A stretch of DNA of 20,000 nt from Chromera velia. Lineage: Eukaryota; Sar; Chromeraceae. Below, piece by piece: positions 1 to 8,445 of this stretch. The stretch's first letter is position 1, and each line of letters opens with the position of its first letter. The stretch is taken from NCBI GenBank assembly GCA_018398765.1, contig JAHBMJ010005036.1, forward strand, positions 1-20,000. Reading direction: 5' to 3'. The translations under genes and the position numbers were made by a program. The notes under the pieces were generated by a model. That model made no database searches. It saw only the letters and a list, made by a program, of their open reading frames with translations, and was not told the origin of the DNA.

Positions 1-63
1 AGAGAGAGCACAACCACAACGTGGCTTTGCATGAATGCGTGCACAAAGACTATTTCTCAGCCA

Positions 64-66
64 GGA

Positions 67-98
<32 letters not shown>

Positions 99-125
99 CA
101 GAGAGGGAGGGAAAGAGAGAGAGAC
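64..125. repeat. (GA)n microsatellite
   Basis: A purine-only run of GA dinucleotides is broken by a few GACA and GGGA steps. The open frames read through it (SLSLSLS on the minus strand) are a product of the repeat and not evidence of a protein. Confidence 0.9.
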
Positions 126-412
126 CCACACATTGAAATCACGAAGCTTCCGTGAACAAAATCCATCCATGACCGACCAACCTGGACCCTCAGTCTCCTC
201 CTGACGCACGCCTACAGGGGCAATCCCAACGACTTCCCCATCATCCTCCCATTCCCCAGGGCCGGTACCCGACAGACGCAAAGGAGAAGGACGCGTCCCT
301 CGAGTGCCCTCACGGAAGACGGCCTGGGGCTCCGGTGGTTGGGGGGAGTGCAAGACCCCGATGGAAAACTCTCCTGACTGCCCTGATGCGGAGGGGCCTC
401 TGTGGTCTGGGG

Positions 413-735
413 GAAGGGGGGAAGACAGAGAAAGAGAAGGGGGGCGTAGACTGCTTGACTTTTCCCTCGTCGTGGTTTCCTCAGTCCTTTCTTGTGCTGT
501 TCGCCCTCCCGTTCGCCCCTCTGGCCTCTGACTACTCGCTGTAGCGCTCTAGACATGGACACCGCTCCCACCCGCACTGGTGCCGTTCGATTGGCGGGGC
601 ATAGCAATGGACAGAAGGGGGGGAGGAAGTTCCGTCTGCTTTCCTCCGCGCCTGTCGGGGGTCGGAGAAAAAGAAGGGGGGGGGAGACTGCTTGACCTTT
701 CTCTCGTCGTGGCTTCTTCAGTCCTGCGCGAGACA
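413..735. repeat. Imperfect direct duplication, offset about 237 bp
   Basis: Two diverged copies lie at about 413-500 and 650-735. Each has a G-rich purine block followed by AGACTGCTTGAC, then a CTCGTCGTGG core and a TCAGTCCT tail. The AGACTGCTTGAC block starts at 448 in the first copy and 685 in the second. Read on the minus strand, both copies encode similar peptides of the type KPRR(E/G)K(G/S)QAV followed by a proline/leucine-rich run, within a 225-codon open frame (889 to 212). I do not recognise that frame and it starts and ends without clear gene signals. Confidence 0.6.
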
Positions 736-1871
736 GAGAGAAGGAAACAGAGGAAGTTTCGTTCAATGCATGCATGCTTGATCCTTTTGAGAGATACTGC
801 AGGAAACATGCGAGATGGATAAGTGCATAAATCAATCGAACCTCATCAATAAAGAAAGCAGAGGCACAAAACGAAGACGAAGAAGACAATGTATCCTAAA
901 TGAAAAAGCGACAGAAAAACAAAGCAGCACCAAATGTAGCAAACAAACGAAGGAAGGTAACAGAAGCCGTCAAGCAAAGACCAAGAAGAGACAGAAAGAG
1001 AGGACAGAAACACGATCCCCAAGAATGTATCATCATTGAGAAGCCAGGGAAGCACACTGATTAACGCTTTTCGAACTCCTCTCCCCGTCCGCCTTGCGAC
1101 CGACCGACCGTTTAGACAACGCATTCAGAACAAAAGCCCTGAAGCAGAAGCTCAGAGAGCGGTCCACACCTTTGGCGAGTCTGCATGCAGACATTCAATT
1201 ATGTGTTTAAAGAGGCAACTGGACGTCCGCTGGGAACATGATGCCTGCCTGAATCTAGCAACGAGCACAACGACTCGATCGACAATGGATGGACATCCAG
1301 AGGGAAAGGAAGAAGCCTCAAGAAGAAGCCAGTGGGAATCTGCAGAGACACTCCAGAGGGCACGCCGAGACGTATCTCTGTAAAGAGAACGATCCCGCTG
1401 ACTGACTTCCTCCACCTAGCTGTGAGTCTTTATGCATTTGGACATGGAAAGCGACATACGTAAGTCAGGCCAAAGAGAAGAAAGACAGTCAGAAAGTGTT
1501 GACACAAATGTTGGTGCACACAGCAGTCACGGTGCCAGAACTTCAACGTGGTCTCTATGAACAGAAAGATCGACCTGACTCTCTCCCTCCCTCCCTCCCC
1601 AATTTGTCTTGACTGACTGCCAAAGAGCACTGACCACCAAAAGTCCTCTCAGAGTCTTCCGCTCTCTCCACTGTGTGCCTGTATCGTGCCTGCAGGCAGA
1701 GGAGGAGAAAAGGAAAGGAAAGAAAAAGATCAAGAGCAGTGGGCCAGAAGGCGACGCAGGGAGGGGCACAGCAAGGGGCTTGCAGGAAGAGACGGCAGAA
1801 GAAAATGGAGACGGCAGGAGACTACTTGGCAAGAGACGGTGGAGGCTTTGTTCCTGACTTTATTTGATGCC
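736..1871. other. Spacer without a recognisable gene
   Basis: Only short overlapping open frames of low-complexity Arg/Lys/Ser composition occur here, on both strands. I see no domain motif, RNA gene or mobile-element end. The stretch 855-1020 is A/G-rich, and so is 1690-1830; this alone keeps frames open. Confidence 0.5.
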
Positions 1872-1891
1872 GTGCGTGTGTGTGTGTGTGT

Positions 1892-1930
<39 letters not shown>
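1872..1930. repeat. (GT)n microsatellite
   Basis: About 58 bp of alternating GT with one GAGT interruption runs directly into the next (GAGT)n array. Minus-strand frames here read HTHTHT and are not genes. Confidence 0.92.
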
Positions 1931-1932
<2 letters not shown>

Positions 1933-2086
1933 TGGGAGTGGGAGTGGGAGTGAGTGAGAGAGTGAGAGAGAGAGTGAGTGAGTGAGTGAGTGGGTGAATG
2001 AGTGAGTGAGTGAGTGAGTGAGTGAGAGAGTGAGTGAGTGAATGTGAGTGCATGAGAGAGTGAGTGAGTGTGTGAGTGAGTGAGGC
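1931..2086. repeat. (GAGT)n tetranucleotide array
   Basis: Repeats of GTGA/GAGT mix with GGGAGT and GAGA variants and occasional GAAT units. The minus-strand translation is an endless SLTH repeat, as expected for a 4-bp unit that is open in all frames. Confidence 0.9.
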
Positions 2087-2180
2087 AGGCAGGCAGTCAT
2101 TCATGCACGCACGCATGCATGCAAGCACTGCCAGACAGTCATGCAGTCAGTCACTGACAGTCAGGCAGTCAGACAGGCAT
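2087..2180. repeat. Mixed GCAC/GCAT/CAGT repeat tract
   Basis: Short runs of GGCA, GCAC, GCAT and CAGT/CAGA units form a transition zone between the GAGT and GGAT arrays. The 4-bp period is kept although the unit changes. Confidence 0.7.
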
Positions 2181-2300
2181 GAATGGATGAGTGGCACTGA
2201 ATGGATGGATGGATGAGTGTGTGGATGGATGGATGGATGGATGGATGGATGGATGGATGGATGGATGGATGGATGGATGGATGGTTGGATGGATGGATGC
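2181..2300. repeat. (GGAT)n tetranucleotide array
   Basis: GGAT/ATGG units run nearly perfectly from about 2222 to 2287, with small interruptions on both sides. Open frames here (WMDGWMDG or HPSIHPSI) are repeat artefacts. Confidence 0.92.
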
Positions 2301-2307
2301 GTGCCAG

Positions 2308-2460
2308 CTAGGCCCTGCTTGTCTGCTTGCTTGCTTGCCTGCCTGCCAGCCTGCCAGCCTGGCTGTTTACAGCTTGCTTGCATGTACGCTTTCTTGCCTC
2401 TCTCCCTGTCTCCCTGCCTGCCGCTGCCTGCCTGCATGCATGCATGCCTACACGCCTCCG
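2308..2460. repeat. (TGCC/TGCT)n tetranucleotide tract
   Basis: Degenerate TGCT, TGCC, CTGCC and GCAT units give Cys/Leu/Ala-rich plus-strand frames. This is the last block of the tetranucleotide mosaic; it fades into unique sequence near 2480. Confidence 0.8.
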
Positions 2461-2861
2461 TGCCTGCCCTCCTGTCTGTTTGCCTGTGTACCTACGTGGC
2501 GTGCACAAATCTGATCGAGTCGGACGTGCAGATGCTCACCTCGGCGGTTCTCCTTCAGTCCCAATTCATTCCTGCAGTGCCCTGCCAGCTCTTTAAAAAG
2601 GGCCGTGTTTCGGAGCCATTAGGTCTCTTTAGTACGTTACTTGAGGTCGATCGAACTGAATAGCACCACTGATGCCGACTTCTATACACAACTGTATAAG
2701 CAACGGCATATAACTACATGTGTTGTTATATTGAAGTAGATTTCACATACACAATGCGCCGCGGGCGCGCGGATTTGCGCGCTGAGGCGCGCTGTCCGGA
2801 TTTGTCAGAATCCGAAATCTTGGAGGTGCTGATCGAAACTAGCTCAGACCATATATTGACG
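2461..2861. other. Unique spacer with a CpG-rich hairpin patch
   Basis: No gene is visible. At 2765-2782 the sequence is GCGCGC, a 6-base spacer GGATTT, then GCGCGC. At 2797-2814 CGGATT pairs with AATCCG around a 6-base loop. These two small palindromes sit about 50 to 100 bp outside the gypsy element. The function is unknown. Confidence 0.5.
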
Positions 2862-2866
2862 AATAC
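2862..2866. repeat. Target-site duplication AATAC (left copy, gypsy)
   Basis: AATAC here matches AATAC at 8779-8783, directly outside the other LTR. A 5-bp duplication is usual for Ty3/gypsy integration. The shared context ACGAATAC leaves about one base of uncertainty at the LTR edge. Confidence 0.85.
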
Positions 2867-3210
2867 CGTAAGGAGGTAACTCCTCTTCTCCTAAGTGAGC
2901 GCACTTAATTCAGTTAGATCTCTACTACGGAAAGTCTGTCAGTTCAAGGTTCACTTCCAAACTGCTTCTAGAAGCTTTGTAAGCAACTGTTGTTTACTCA
3001 ATCCAGGCTATACGCAGCTGACTGAATTAATTCTATTTTATTTCTATTTTATTTAATTCTCTTCTAATACAGACTAGCGTGGCGGCGCCTCCATGAGCCT
3101 GCGTGCGTATGTTGGTCTCTGAGCTGCGGACGTCCCGTGCGGCGGCGGTGCATGTTAGTTCGGCTCACCCCGGGATTGGCTGGTCCCGTGGCTCGCCTCA
3201 CTATGTTACG
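2867..3210 (-). repeat. 3' LTR of the gypsy element
   Basis: This 344-bp LTR aligns over its full length with 8446-8778. On the plus strand it starts CGTAAGG and ends GTTACG, so the termini form the inverted repeat CGTAA/TTACG. It carries an 11-bp extra piece in a T/A-rich stretch near 3035-3055 (a repeat of TTATTTCTATT) that the other LTR lacks. Nearly all other differences are transitions. Confidence 0.93.
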
Positions 3211-3226
3211 TGCCCCTCCCCCTTGG
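3211..3226 (-). promoter_or_regulatory. Polypurine tract (plus-strand DNA primer) of the gypsy element
   Basis: In element sense the sequence is CCAAGGGGGAGGGGCA, ending exactly at the 3' LTR. A purine tract in this place primes second-strand DNA synthesis in LTR retroelements. The function is inferred from position and composition. Confidence 0.85.
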
Positions 3227-3312
3227 AGCGTGCGTCCTACGCGCTCTGTCTTTCTTCTTAGCTTTTCTGCAGTTAACTGCCAACCAAAATTGACCGTACA
3301 ATTCCTGTCTAT

Positions 3313-3492
3313 TCACTTTGATCGTCGCTTGAATTCTTTGATTTTCTCTTTCACATTTCGGAGGTGGGAGACTGGCTCCCAAGACGCTTCACTCTCAGGG
3401 AACCCCACCCATTACACGTGGTATTGGGTTCCTCTACCTAGTCCTCTGCCTCTTCCCCGAATACCAAGGACCTTTTCGACTTTATACTCTTC
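3313..3492 (-). pseudogene. C-terminal chromodomain
   Basis: The frame ends with [12 protein letters not shown] near 3492-3457, a short Gly/Arg-rich insertion, then YHV, a TAA at 3412-3414, and WVGFPESEASWEPVSHL. This matches the chromodomain pattern of an E-Y-x-V-E-K-I-L strand followed by Y-L-V-x-W-x-G-Y and S-x-x-T/S-W-E-P. In chromoviruses this domain helps target integration to modified histones. A GRGRG run sits in the loop where other chromodomains have only a few residues. The TAA stands where Lys, Arg or Gln is usual. Confidence 0.85.
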
Positions 3493-3629
3493 GTTGGCCC
3501 AGGAGGGTAATTGGACGGCCGGACGGCCCCGTCCTTCGTGGCAGTACAGCTTGCACAGCGACGTGTACACATGGGGGTCTTTGCGGCTTCCCGCTGGCAG
3601 GGCGACAGTCACTTCGAAATTGTCTCGGG

Positions 3630-4600
3630 ACTGATCAAACTGGGTCACTTCGAAGGGACCAAACCATAGGCTGTCGAGCTTGCAGCTGTACAGGGGAACA
3701 TCGGGCTTTGCAGCGGTTACCCAGTAAGAGCGATGGATAAGCACACAGTCCCCCACCTTGATGTCGTCGGTTGAGCGGCGTCGTCTGTTGGCATTTCGGA
3801 TCTGACTGGACTGGGCTGTTTTGAGAGAGGCACGGATGGCCTCAATGGCTTCTCTGTGTTCCTTCAAAAAGTCAGAGGCCTCGGGGGAAGGCTGGACAGA
3901 AGGAGAAAGAGAAAGAGCAGGGAGCGTGAGGGGTTTTTTTCCGTGTTTGAGCTGAAAGGGAGAGCGACCTGTCCCGACATGGACAGATGTGTTGTATACA
4001 AACTCAAGGAACGGGATGAATTCCGCCCATCGGTGATGCTGGGTCTCAACGAGGCAACGGAGGGCCTCCTCGATTGTTCGATTCATACGTTCTGCTGACC
4101 CTGGTGTGTTGTGGTGTGCCGTCATGGAGAACGATAGGTACGTGCCCGAGAGGGTGTGTAGAGTCTGCTAGAATTGAGACAGAAAACGGGGGTCTCTGTC
4201 ACTGAGGATCGTACACTGCCACCCCTTCTTTACTGTGACGTTTTCATAATATAGCTGGCCTGCCTGCTCTGCTATTGCTGTTGTGTAGGTCCGGATCAGG
4301 CATACCCCTTTTGACAGAGAGTCAGTGACAACCATAAGACAGTCAAACTGTTCATCCCCGGAGGCGGGCAGTCTAACGAGGAAGTTAATTTGAGTGACTT
4401 CCCATGCGTAGTTGGGAACAGGGAGCGGCCGGAGGAGACCAGGTAGCGCTCGGCTGGGAGCTTTGCTTCTCTGGCAGGGATCACAGGCACGAACGAATCT
4501 GCGTACATCTCTCTACATCTGAGGCCAGAAGTATCTCTCTGCCATTCGACTGTAGGTTTTCCCGACCCCGAAGTGCATACTCTCGGGAGATGAGTGGCTC
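3630..4600 (-). pseudogene. Integrase domain with a mutated catalytic Asp
   Basis: The HHCC zinc-binding set is visible: His at about 4596 and 4575, and CDPC at about 4485-4476. The TAG at 4513-4515 lies between them. In the DDE core the first Asp is replaced: WEVTQINF has Asn (AAC, 4386-4384) where IDF/MDF with Asp is usual. The second Asp is in LSDRDPRF (near 4205) and the Glu in SAERMNR (near 4095). A TAG at 4168-4170 falls where FW is conserved after SDRDPRF, so it most likely came from TGG. The protein would insert the cDNA into the genome; as read it is inactive. Confidence 0.88.
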
Positions 4601-5040
4601 TCCCAAATAAGAGCCGTACGCTGTGAGCGAGGGACACAAAGGCGGTCCCCCCAGAACAACAGACCATCTCTCAGAGAGAGACATTTCAAACGGGGTACCA
4701 GATGAGGGGAGGGGAGTTTGTTTGGGGAATTCTTCAGGTAAGCATGCACTGGGGCAAACCAGGGATCGTTTGCATACTCCTCTCTATAGCACCTCTGCAG
4801 ATCAACATCTCCCTCAACCTTCAAGGTTGTCCGGCACTGACGCTGCTCAGTGTTCCCGTGCCCCCCCCCCAAAGAACGGGTCTCGCCAACCACTGCCCCC
4901 TTATCCTCATACTCAGGTTCAAGCCCTGGGACCTCATCGTCGTCAAGACTGCCGGCCTGACTGACCGTTGGCGGGGTAGGTTGCCTCACTCTGATAGATG
5001 GCAAAGGGGCAGAAGGGGAGGACTGGACCAAAGGGGGCGG

Positions 5041-6340
5041 ATTGCGGGAAAGTGTGTCGGCAACGATGTTTGCCCTCCCCGGAATATATTTGATCGGAAC
5101 CGCCACTTCCTCCAGAAACTCAATCCACCGTCTCACACGCAGACTGCAGTGCTCAAACGACTTCTCCAAATTCTCTAAACTCTTGTGGTCCGTTGAAAAC
5201 TCCGACCCGGGCATCAAGAAATGATGCCAAACCTTCGCAAAATGGAAAATCGCCAACAGCTCTAACTCCCTCACTGAATAGCATGCCTCGGTGGGGGTCA
5301 GGCGGCGGGAGCCAAAGGCAAGCGGACAGTATGCTCCTGTCTTCTGATAGCGCTGAATGGCAACTGCCCCGATAGCTTGATATAACTGTGAGGCATCGTG
5401 TGCAATGTAGACAGGCTGACTGGAGTCAGGCAGTGTAAGGGTGGCAAGCTCACAGACAGCTTTCTTTAGAGCAACGAATGCCTGATCATGCACAGGCTCC
5501 CACACAAAGGGGATTGAGGTGCGGAGAAGAGAGAGAAGCAGAGAAGCAACCTAGCTGTACCCCCTAACAAACTTCCGAAAGCAATTCCCTAACCCCACAA
5601 ACTGATGCAGTGAAGTGCGGTCGGTCGGCTTGGGGAAGTCCTGGAGTCCCTGCACCTTCTCAGGCGCAGGCCTGAATCCACCCTCACTGATGACCAGCCC
5701 CAGGAACTTGGCTTCGGTCCGGAACCAATCATACTTCGACAGTTTGACATAGAGAGACTCGTCGGCAAGGAGCTGGAGGACGGCCTCCACATCTCTCTCG
5801 TGTTCCTCAGGAGTGCGGCTAAAAATCAAGAGATCATCAATAAAAACAATTATACACCTGTCTAACAAAGGGCGCAATGTCTTATTGATCATACGTATGC
5901 TGATACCAGGCGTATTGCAGTAGCCAAACAGCATGACCAACCACTCAAACGTGCCGTACCTTATTATGAAAGCAGTCTTCTCCTCGTCGCCCTCGGCCAT
6001 CCGGATCTGATGGAAGTACTGTCTCAAGTCGAGAGACGAGAAGTACTTGGCCCGGTGCAGGCGGGAAATCAAGTCATCCGGATGCGGTAAGGGATATCTG
6101 TCCCTCACACAGATCTTGTTCGGCTGCGTGTAATCAATACACATACGCTGAGTGCCGTCAGCCTTCGTGACAAAAAGGACAGGGGCAGCAAACGGGGAGT
6201 TGGAAGGGTAGATCTGACCCTTGGCCAAGTATGACTCCAACTGTTTTTGGAGCTCATCAAGCTGCCTGTAGATGAGCCTATATGGAGCTTGAGCAGGGGA
6301 GCGGTGACCTGGCTCGAGTTTGATGTGATACTCGACTTCC
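5041..6340 (-). pseudogene. Reverse transcriptase and RNase H domains
   Basis: RT begins near REVEYHIKLEPG just after the TAG at 6343-6345. SPFAAPVLFVTKADGTQRM is the N-terminal block and SSLDLRQYFHQI carries the first catalytic Asp. FIDD at 5844-5833 is the catalytic pair, in the F-variant of YxDD. Some conserved residues look changed, for example MLFGYCNTPG where MPFGLCNAP is usual. The TAG at 5551-5553 lies at the connection to RNase H. RNase H shows the catalytic set in IAHDAS (near 5397), the E of [15 protein letters not shown] and [10 protein letters not shown]. The pair copies element RNA into DNA and removes the template RNA. Confidence 0.9.
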
Positions 6341-6689
6341 CTCTAAGACTTGGGCGAGAGGGTGGGAATCTCATTCGGGAAGATGCTGAAATGCTTCTCC
6401 AGAACCTTTCTCATCCCCGGCCTCATTCCCTCCTCCTGCAGCTCCCTACGGAAATTTGTGTAATCATCCAAATTGACCGGGTGATCGGGTGGGAAAGATA
6501 AGAGAGGCGGAGGCCTCTGTGTCTTGGCTCCTTGGATTCGGTTGACCTCCAGGGGGGAGGAAACGGAGAGAAGAGGGCGGACCTCAAGACGATAGCACCG
6601 GAAGGTGGTAGATTCCTTCTTGGAAAGCCTACAGATCTCTCTGTGGGTTAGGGGCTCAGGCTCGGCCCCCAAAATGTGGTAGACTTCCA

Positions 6690-7110
6690 AGTCATACAGT
6701 GTGAACTGCGATCCGGAGGGAAAACGATCTGCAGCGATGAAGAGAGACTTTGCTTCGAAATTGGGAAGGGGTTTGAAGGTCTCACAGAAGGGCATCCCCA
6801 GGACCACATCATAATCCTCGTCCAGATCAAGTACAGTCATGGTCAGGGGGGCTGCGAAGTCTTGAATTCTCAGATCGATGTCAAGCGCCTCCCATTGGAC
6901 AGTAGTCAAAGGAGCCTACACACCATTGAGACGGATGCCCCCTTTGTACGTGGAGGGCTCCAAGGCAGACAAACGGAACTCCCCAGCCTCAACGACTCTC
7001 TTGCTCACATAAATGGAGTCCGCCCCTAGATCCCAAAGGGCACGGATCGGGATGCCATTCGCTATGCCGTGGAAGGTAATCAATTTCCCCCTCCTGCCTG
7101 TCCTACTCCC
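6690..7110 (-). pseudogene. Aspartic protease domain
   Basis: The motif ALWDLGADSIYVS lies at about 7044-7006, with DLGA at 7032-7021. The usual D-T/S-G is D-L-G here; DLGA also occurs in plant gypsy proteases, so this need not be a defect. Downstream, VVLGMPF is the typical second hydrophobic-Gly flap-to-end motif of these proteases (near 6790). A TAG at 6916-6918 splits the domain between these motifs. The enzyme would cleave the Gag-Pol polyprotein. Confidence 0.75.
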
Positions 7111-8286
7111 AGTCGTGGAGTACATCCCTCTCGGGAGTGCATTCTGCTGCTGGCGCTGTGACCACTGGGGAGGGTTCCCCTGGAACTGCGGTGGTGGGCA
7201 GAGTCCAGGGGGAGGCGTAAGCCCCTGCGGGATGACTGGATTCCCCCACTGCCCCTGCACCGAACCACCATAGTGCTGCTGCACCCCACTCTGTAGGTTG
7301 TGCATGCGTCCTTGACCTCCGTAGAAATTTTTGTGACCCCCATGACCTCTAGGACCCTTTTGTTGCTGTTGCTGCTTGCGGTTCCTACACTGGCGTGCAG
7401 AGTGTCCCACCGCATGACAATTGAAGCACCTATTCTCCTGAATATGCCTCTTGATCTCATCTTGGGAAAGGGAATAAATTCGGGAGATTCGGTTGAGATC
7501 CATCGGGACGGGCCCATTGTTCAATTGGGACTGAGGTCGCAAAGATGGGTGCGAATCACTTCGCCCGTCTCTGCCCTGGCCCCCGTAGTCTTTCTTTCTC
7601 CCCTTACTCAACAGCTGCTTGGCCTCCTCTGCATCCTTCATCGCAGCATCGAGACTGTCAGGCTTCCTTCTCCTCACTTCCTTCTTCACCTCATCCGGAA
7701 GGCCCCGAATGTAGTCGTACATCAAATCGATCTCACTCACATCAACGATTCCTTCTGCAATATCGTTGAATCGGACAGAGTACTTATGAACCCCCTCATT
7801 GCCCTGACAACGGACGTTCCGGACTTCCCCTCTTAAGTCTGTCTGTTTGTTGGGATTGAGGAAACGCTCGGACAGACGGGTGAAGAGATCTTCTACGTTG
7901 ACAAAAGGAGAGGCGGACCTCTGCGTCTTGTCATACCATTACTTAAGGAATCGGGAGAAGTATTGATGCACCGACCCCAACTGCTTCGATACCTGAATGT
8001 CTGAGAGCTGTATATATTCCCTCATATCCGTGACCCAACCTTCGAGCAACTTCCGGTCCCCATGAAACACCGGCGGCTCTTTCGCCTTGAAGTTCGACCG
8101 CTGGGGAGGCGGAGAAGTCGGCTGTTGATTCATCCGCTACTGCTGCTGCTGTTCTGGTATCTGCTGCTGCTGTTGATAGATTGGGCCCCCGTCGGTGGCT
8201 GTCTGTTGCTGTTGTGCTCCCAGAGCGTCCATCTGTTGTTGCTGAAGTTGTTGCATCTGCTATACCTGGATCATCTGCTACTGCAT
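7060..8286 (-). pseudogene. gag: Gag (capsid and nucleocapsid) portion
   Basis: The first ~60 codons are glutamine-rich, with runs of four or five CAG/CAA, and contain three TAG codons. A retrotransposon Gag region follows: FKAKEPPVFHGDRKLLEGW near 8090, then WYDKTQRS after the TAA at 7939, and a region rich in LPDEVKKEVRRRKPDS near 7700. A CCHC zinc knuckle (CFNCHAVGHSARQC, C-x2-C-x4-H-x4-C) lies at 7428-7387 and looks intact. It is followed by a Gly/Gln/Pro-rich linker. Gag packages element RNA into particles. The domain identity is well supported; the exact Gag end is not visible because gag and pol share one frame. Confidence 0.85.
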
Positions 8287-8400
8287 GAATTGCTGCCCCT
8301 CCAGCAATTGCTGTAGAATCTGCTCTATCGAGAGAAAGTCTTGAGAGAAGAAAAGAATTCACTTGCTAAGAAAGAAGATAACTGTTACAGTATCAGACTG

Positions 8401-8441
8401 AGCAACAGAGGTCCTGGAGAGATCAACCAGGCTCTGTTGCT
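8401..8441 (-). other. Perfect-armed hairpin overlapping the primer-binding site
   Basis: On the plus strand, AGCAACAGAG (8401-8410) and CCTGG (8413-8417) pair with CCAGG (8427-8431) and CTCTGTTGCT (8432-8441). That is 15 pairs with one 2-base bulge and a 9-base loop. The right arm is most of the primer-binding site. The structure would form in the leader of the element RNA. Confidence 0.8.
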
Positions 8442-8445
8442 ACCA
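8430..8445 (-). promoter_or_regulatory. Primer-binding site of the gypsy element
   Basis: In element sense TGGTAGCAACAGAGCC starts directly at the inner edge of the 5' LTR. TGG pairs with the CCA end of a tRNA. The first eight bases, TGGTAGCA, resemble the complement of initiator-Met tRNA ends of animals and fungi as I remember them, but the rest does not match cleanly, so the tRNA is not assigned. Confidence 0.75.

Larger units (their letters stand above)
3313..8286 (-). pseudogene. Gag-Pol polyprotein, one frame with ten premature stops
   Basis: Reading from ATG 8286-8284 to TGA 3315-3313 gives 1,657 codons in one frame with no frameshift. In-frame stops are TAG at 8278-8280, 8260-8262, 8137-8139, 6916-6918, 6343-6345, 5551-5553, 4513-4515 and 4168-4170, and TAA at 7939-7941 and 3412-3414. 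There is no TGA. Domains in order are Gag with CCHC knuckle, protease, RT, RNase H, integrase and chromodomain. A single gag-pol frame is known in Tf1-like chromoviruses. The ATG at 8286 is the first in frame; a TGA at 8359-8361 limits any extension. I infer a once-intact polyprotein broken by point transitions. Readthrough or reassignment of UAR cannot be excluded from one window. Confidence 0.88.

Noticed and set aside
212..889. Minus-strand frame of 225 codons
   Set aside because: Low-complexity composition, no domain, and spans a duplication; recorded only as a repeat with an open question.
1730..2514. Open frames reading [22 protein letters not shown] and Cys/Leu-rich repeats on both strands
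   Set aside because: They are translations of di- and tetranucleotide arrays, which stay open by periodicity and have no gene signals.
7021..7032. DLGA in the gypsy protease as proof of inactivation
   Set aside because: DLGA also occurs in plant gypsy proteases, so the Leu alone does not show loss of function.
7300..7836. Plus-strand frame opposite gypsy Gag
   Set aside because: It is antisense to the CCHC knuckle and Gag region and has no motif.
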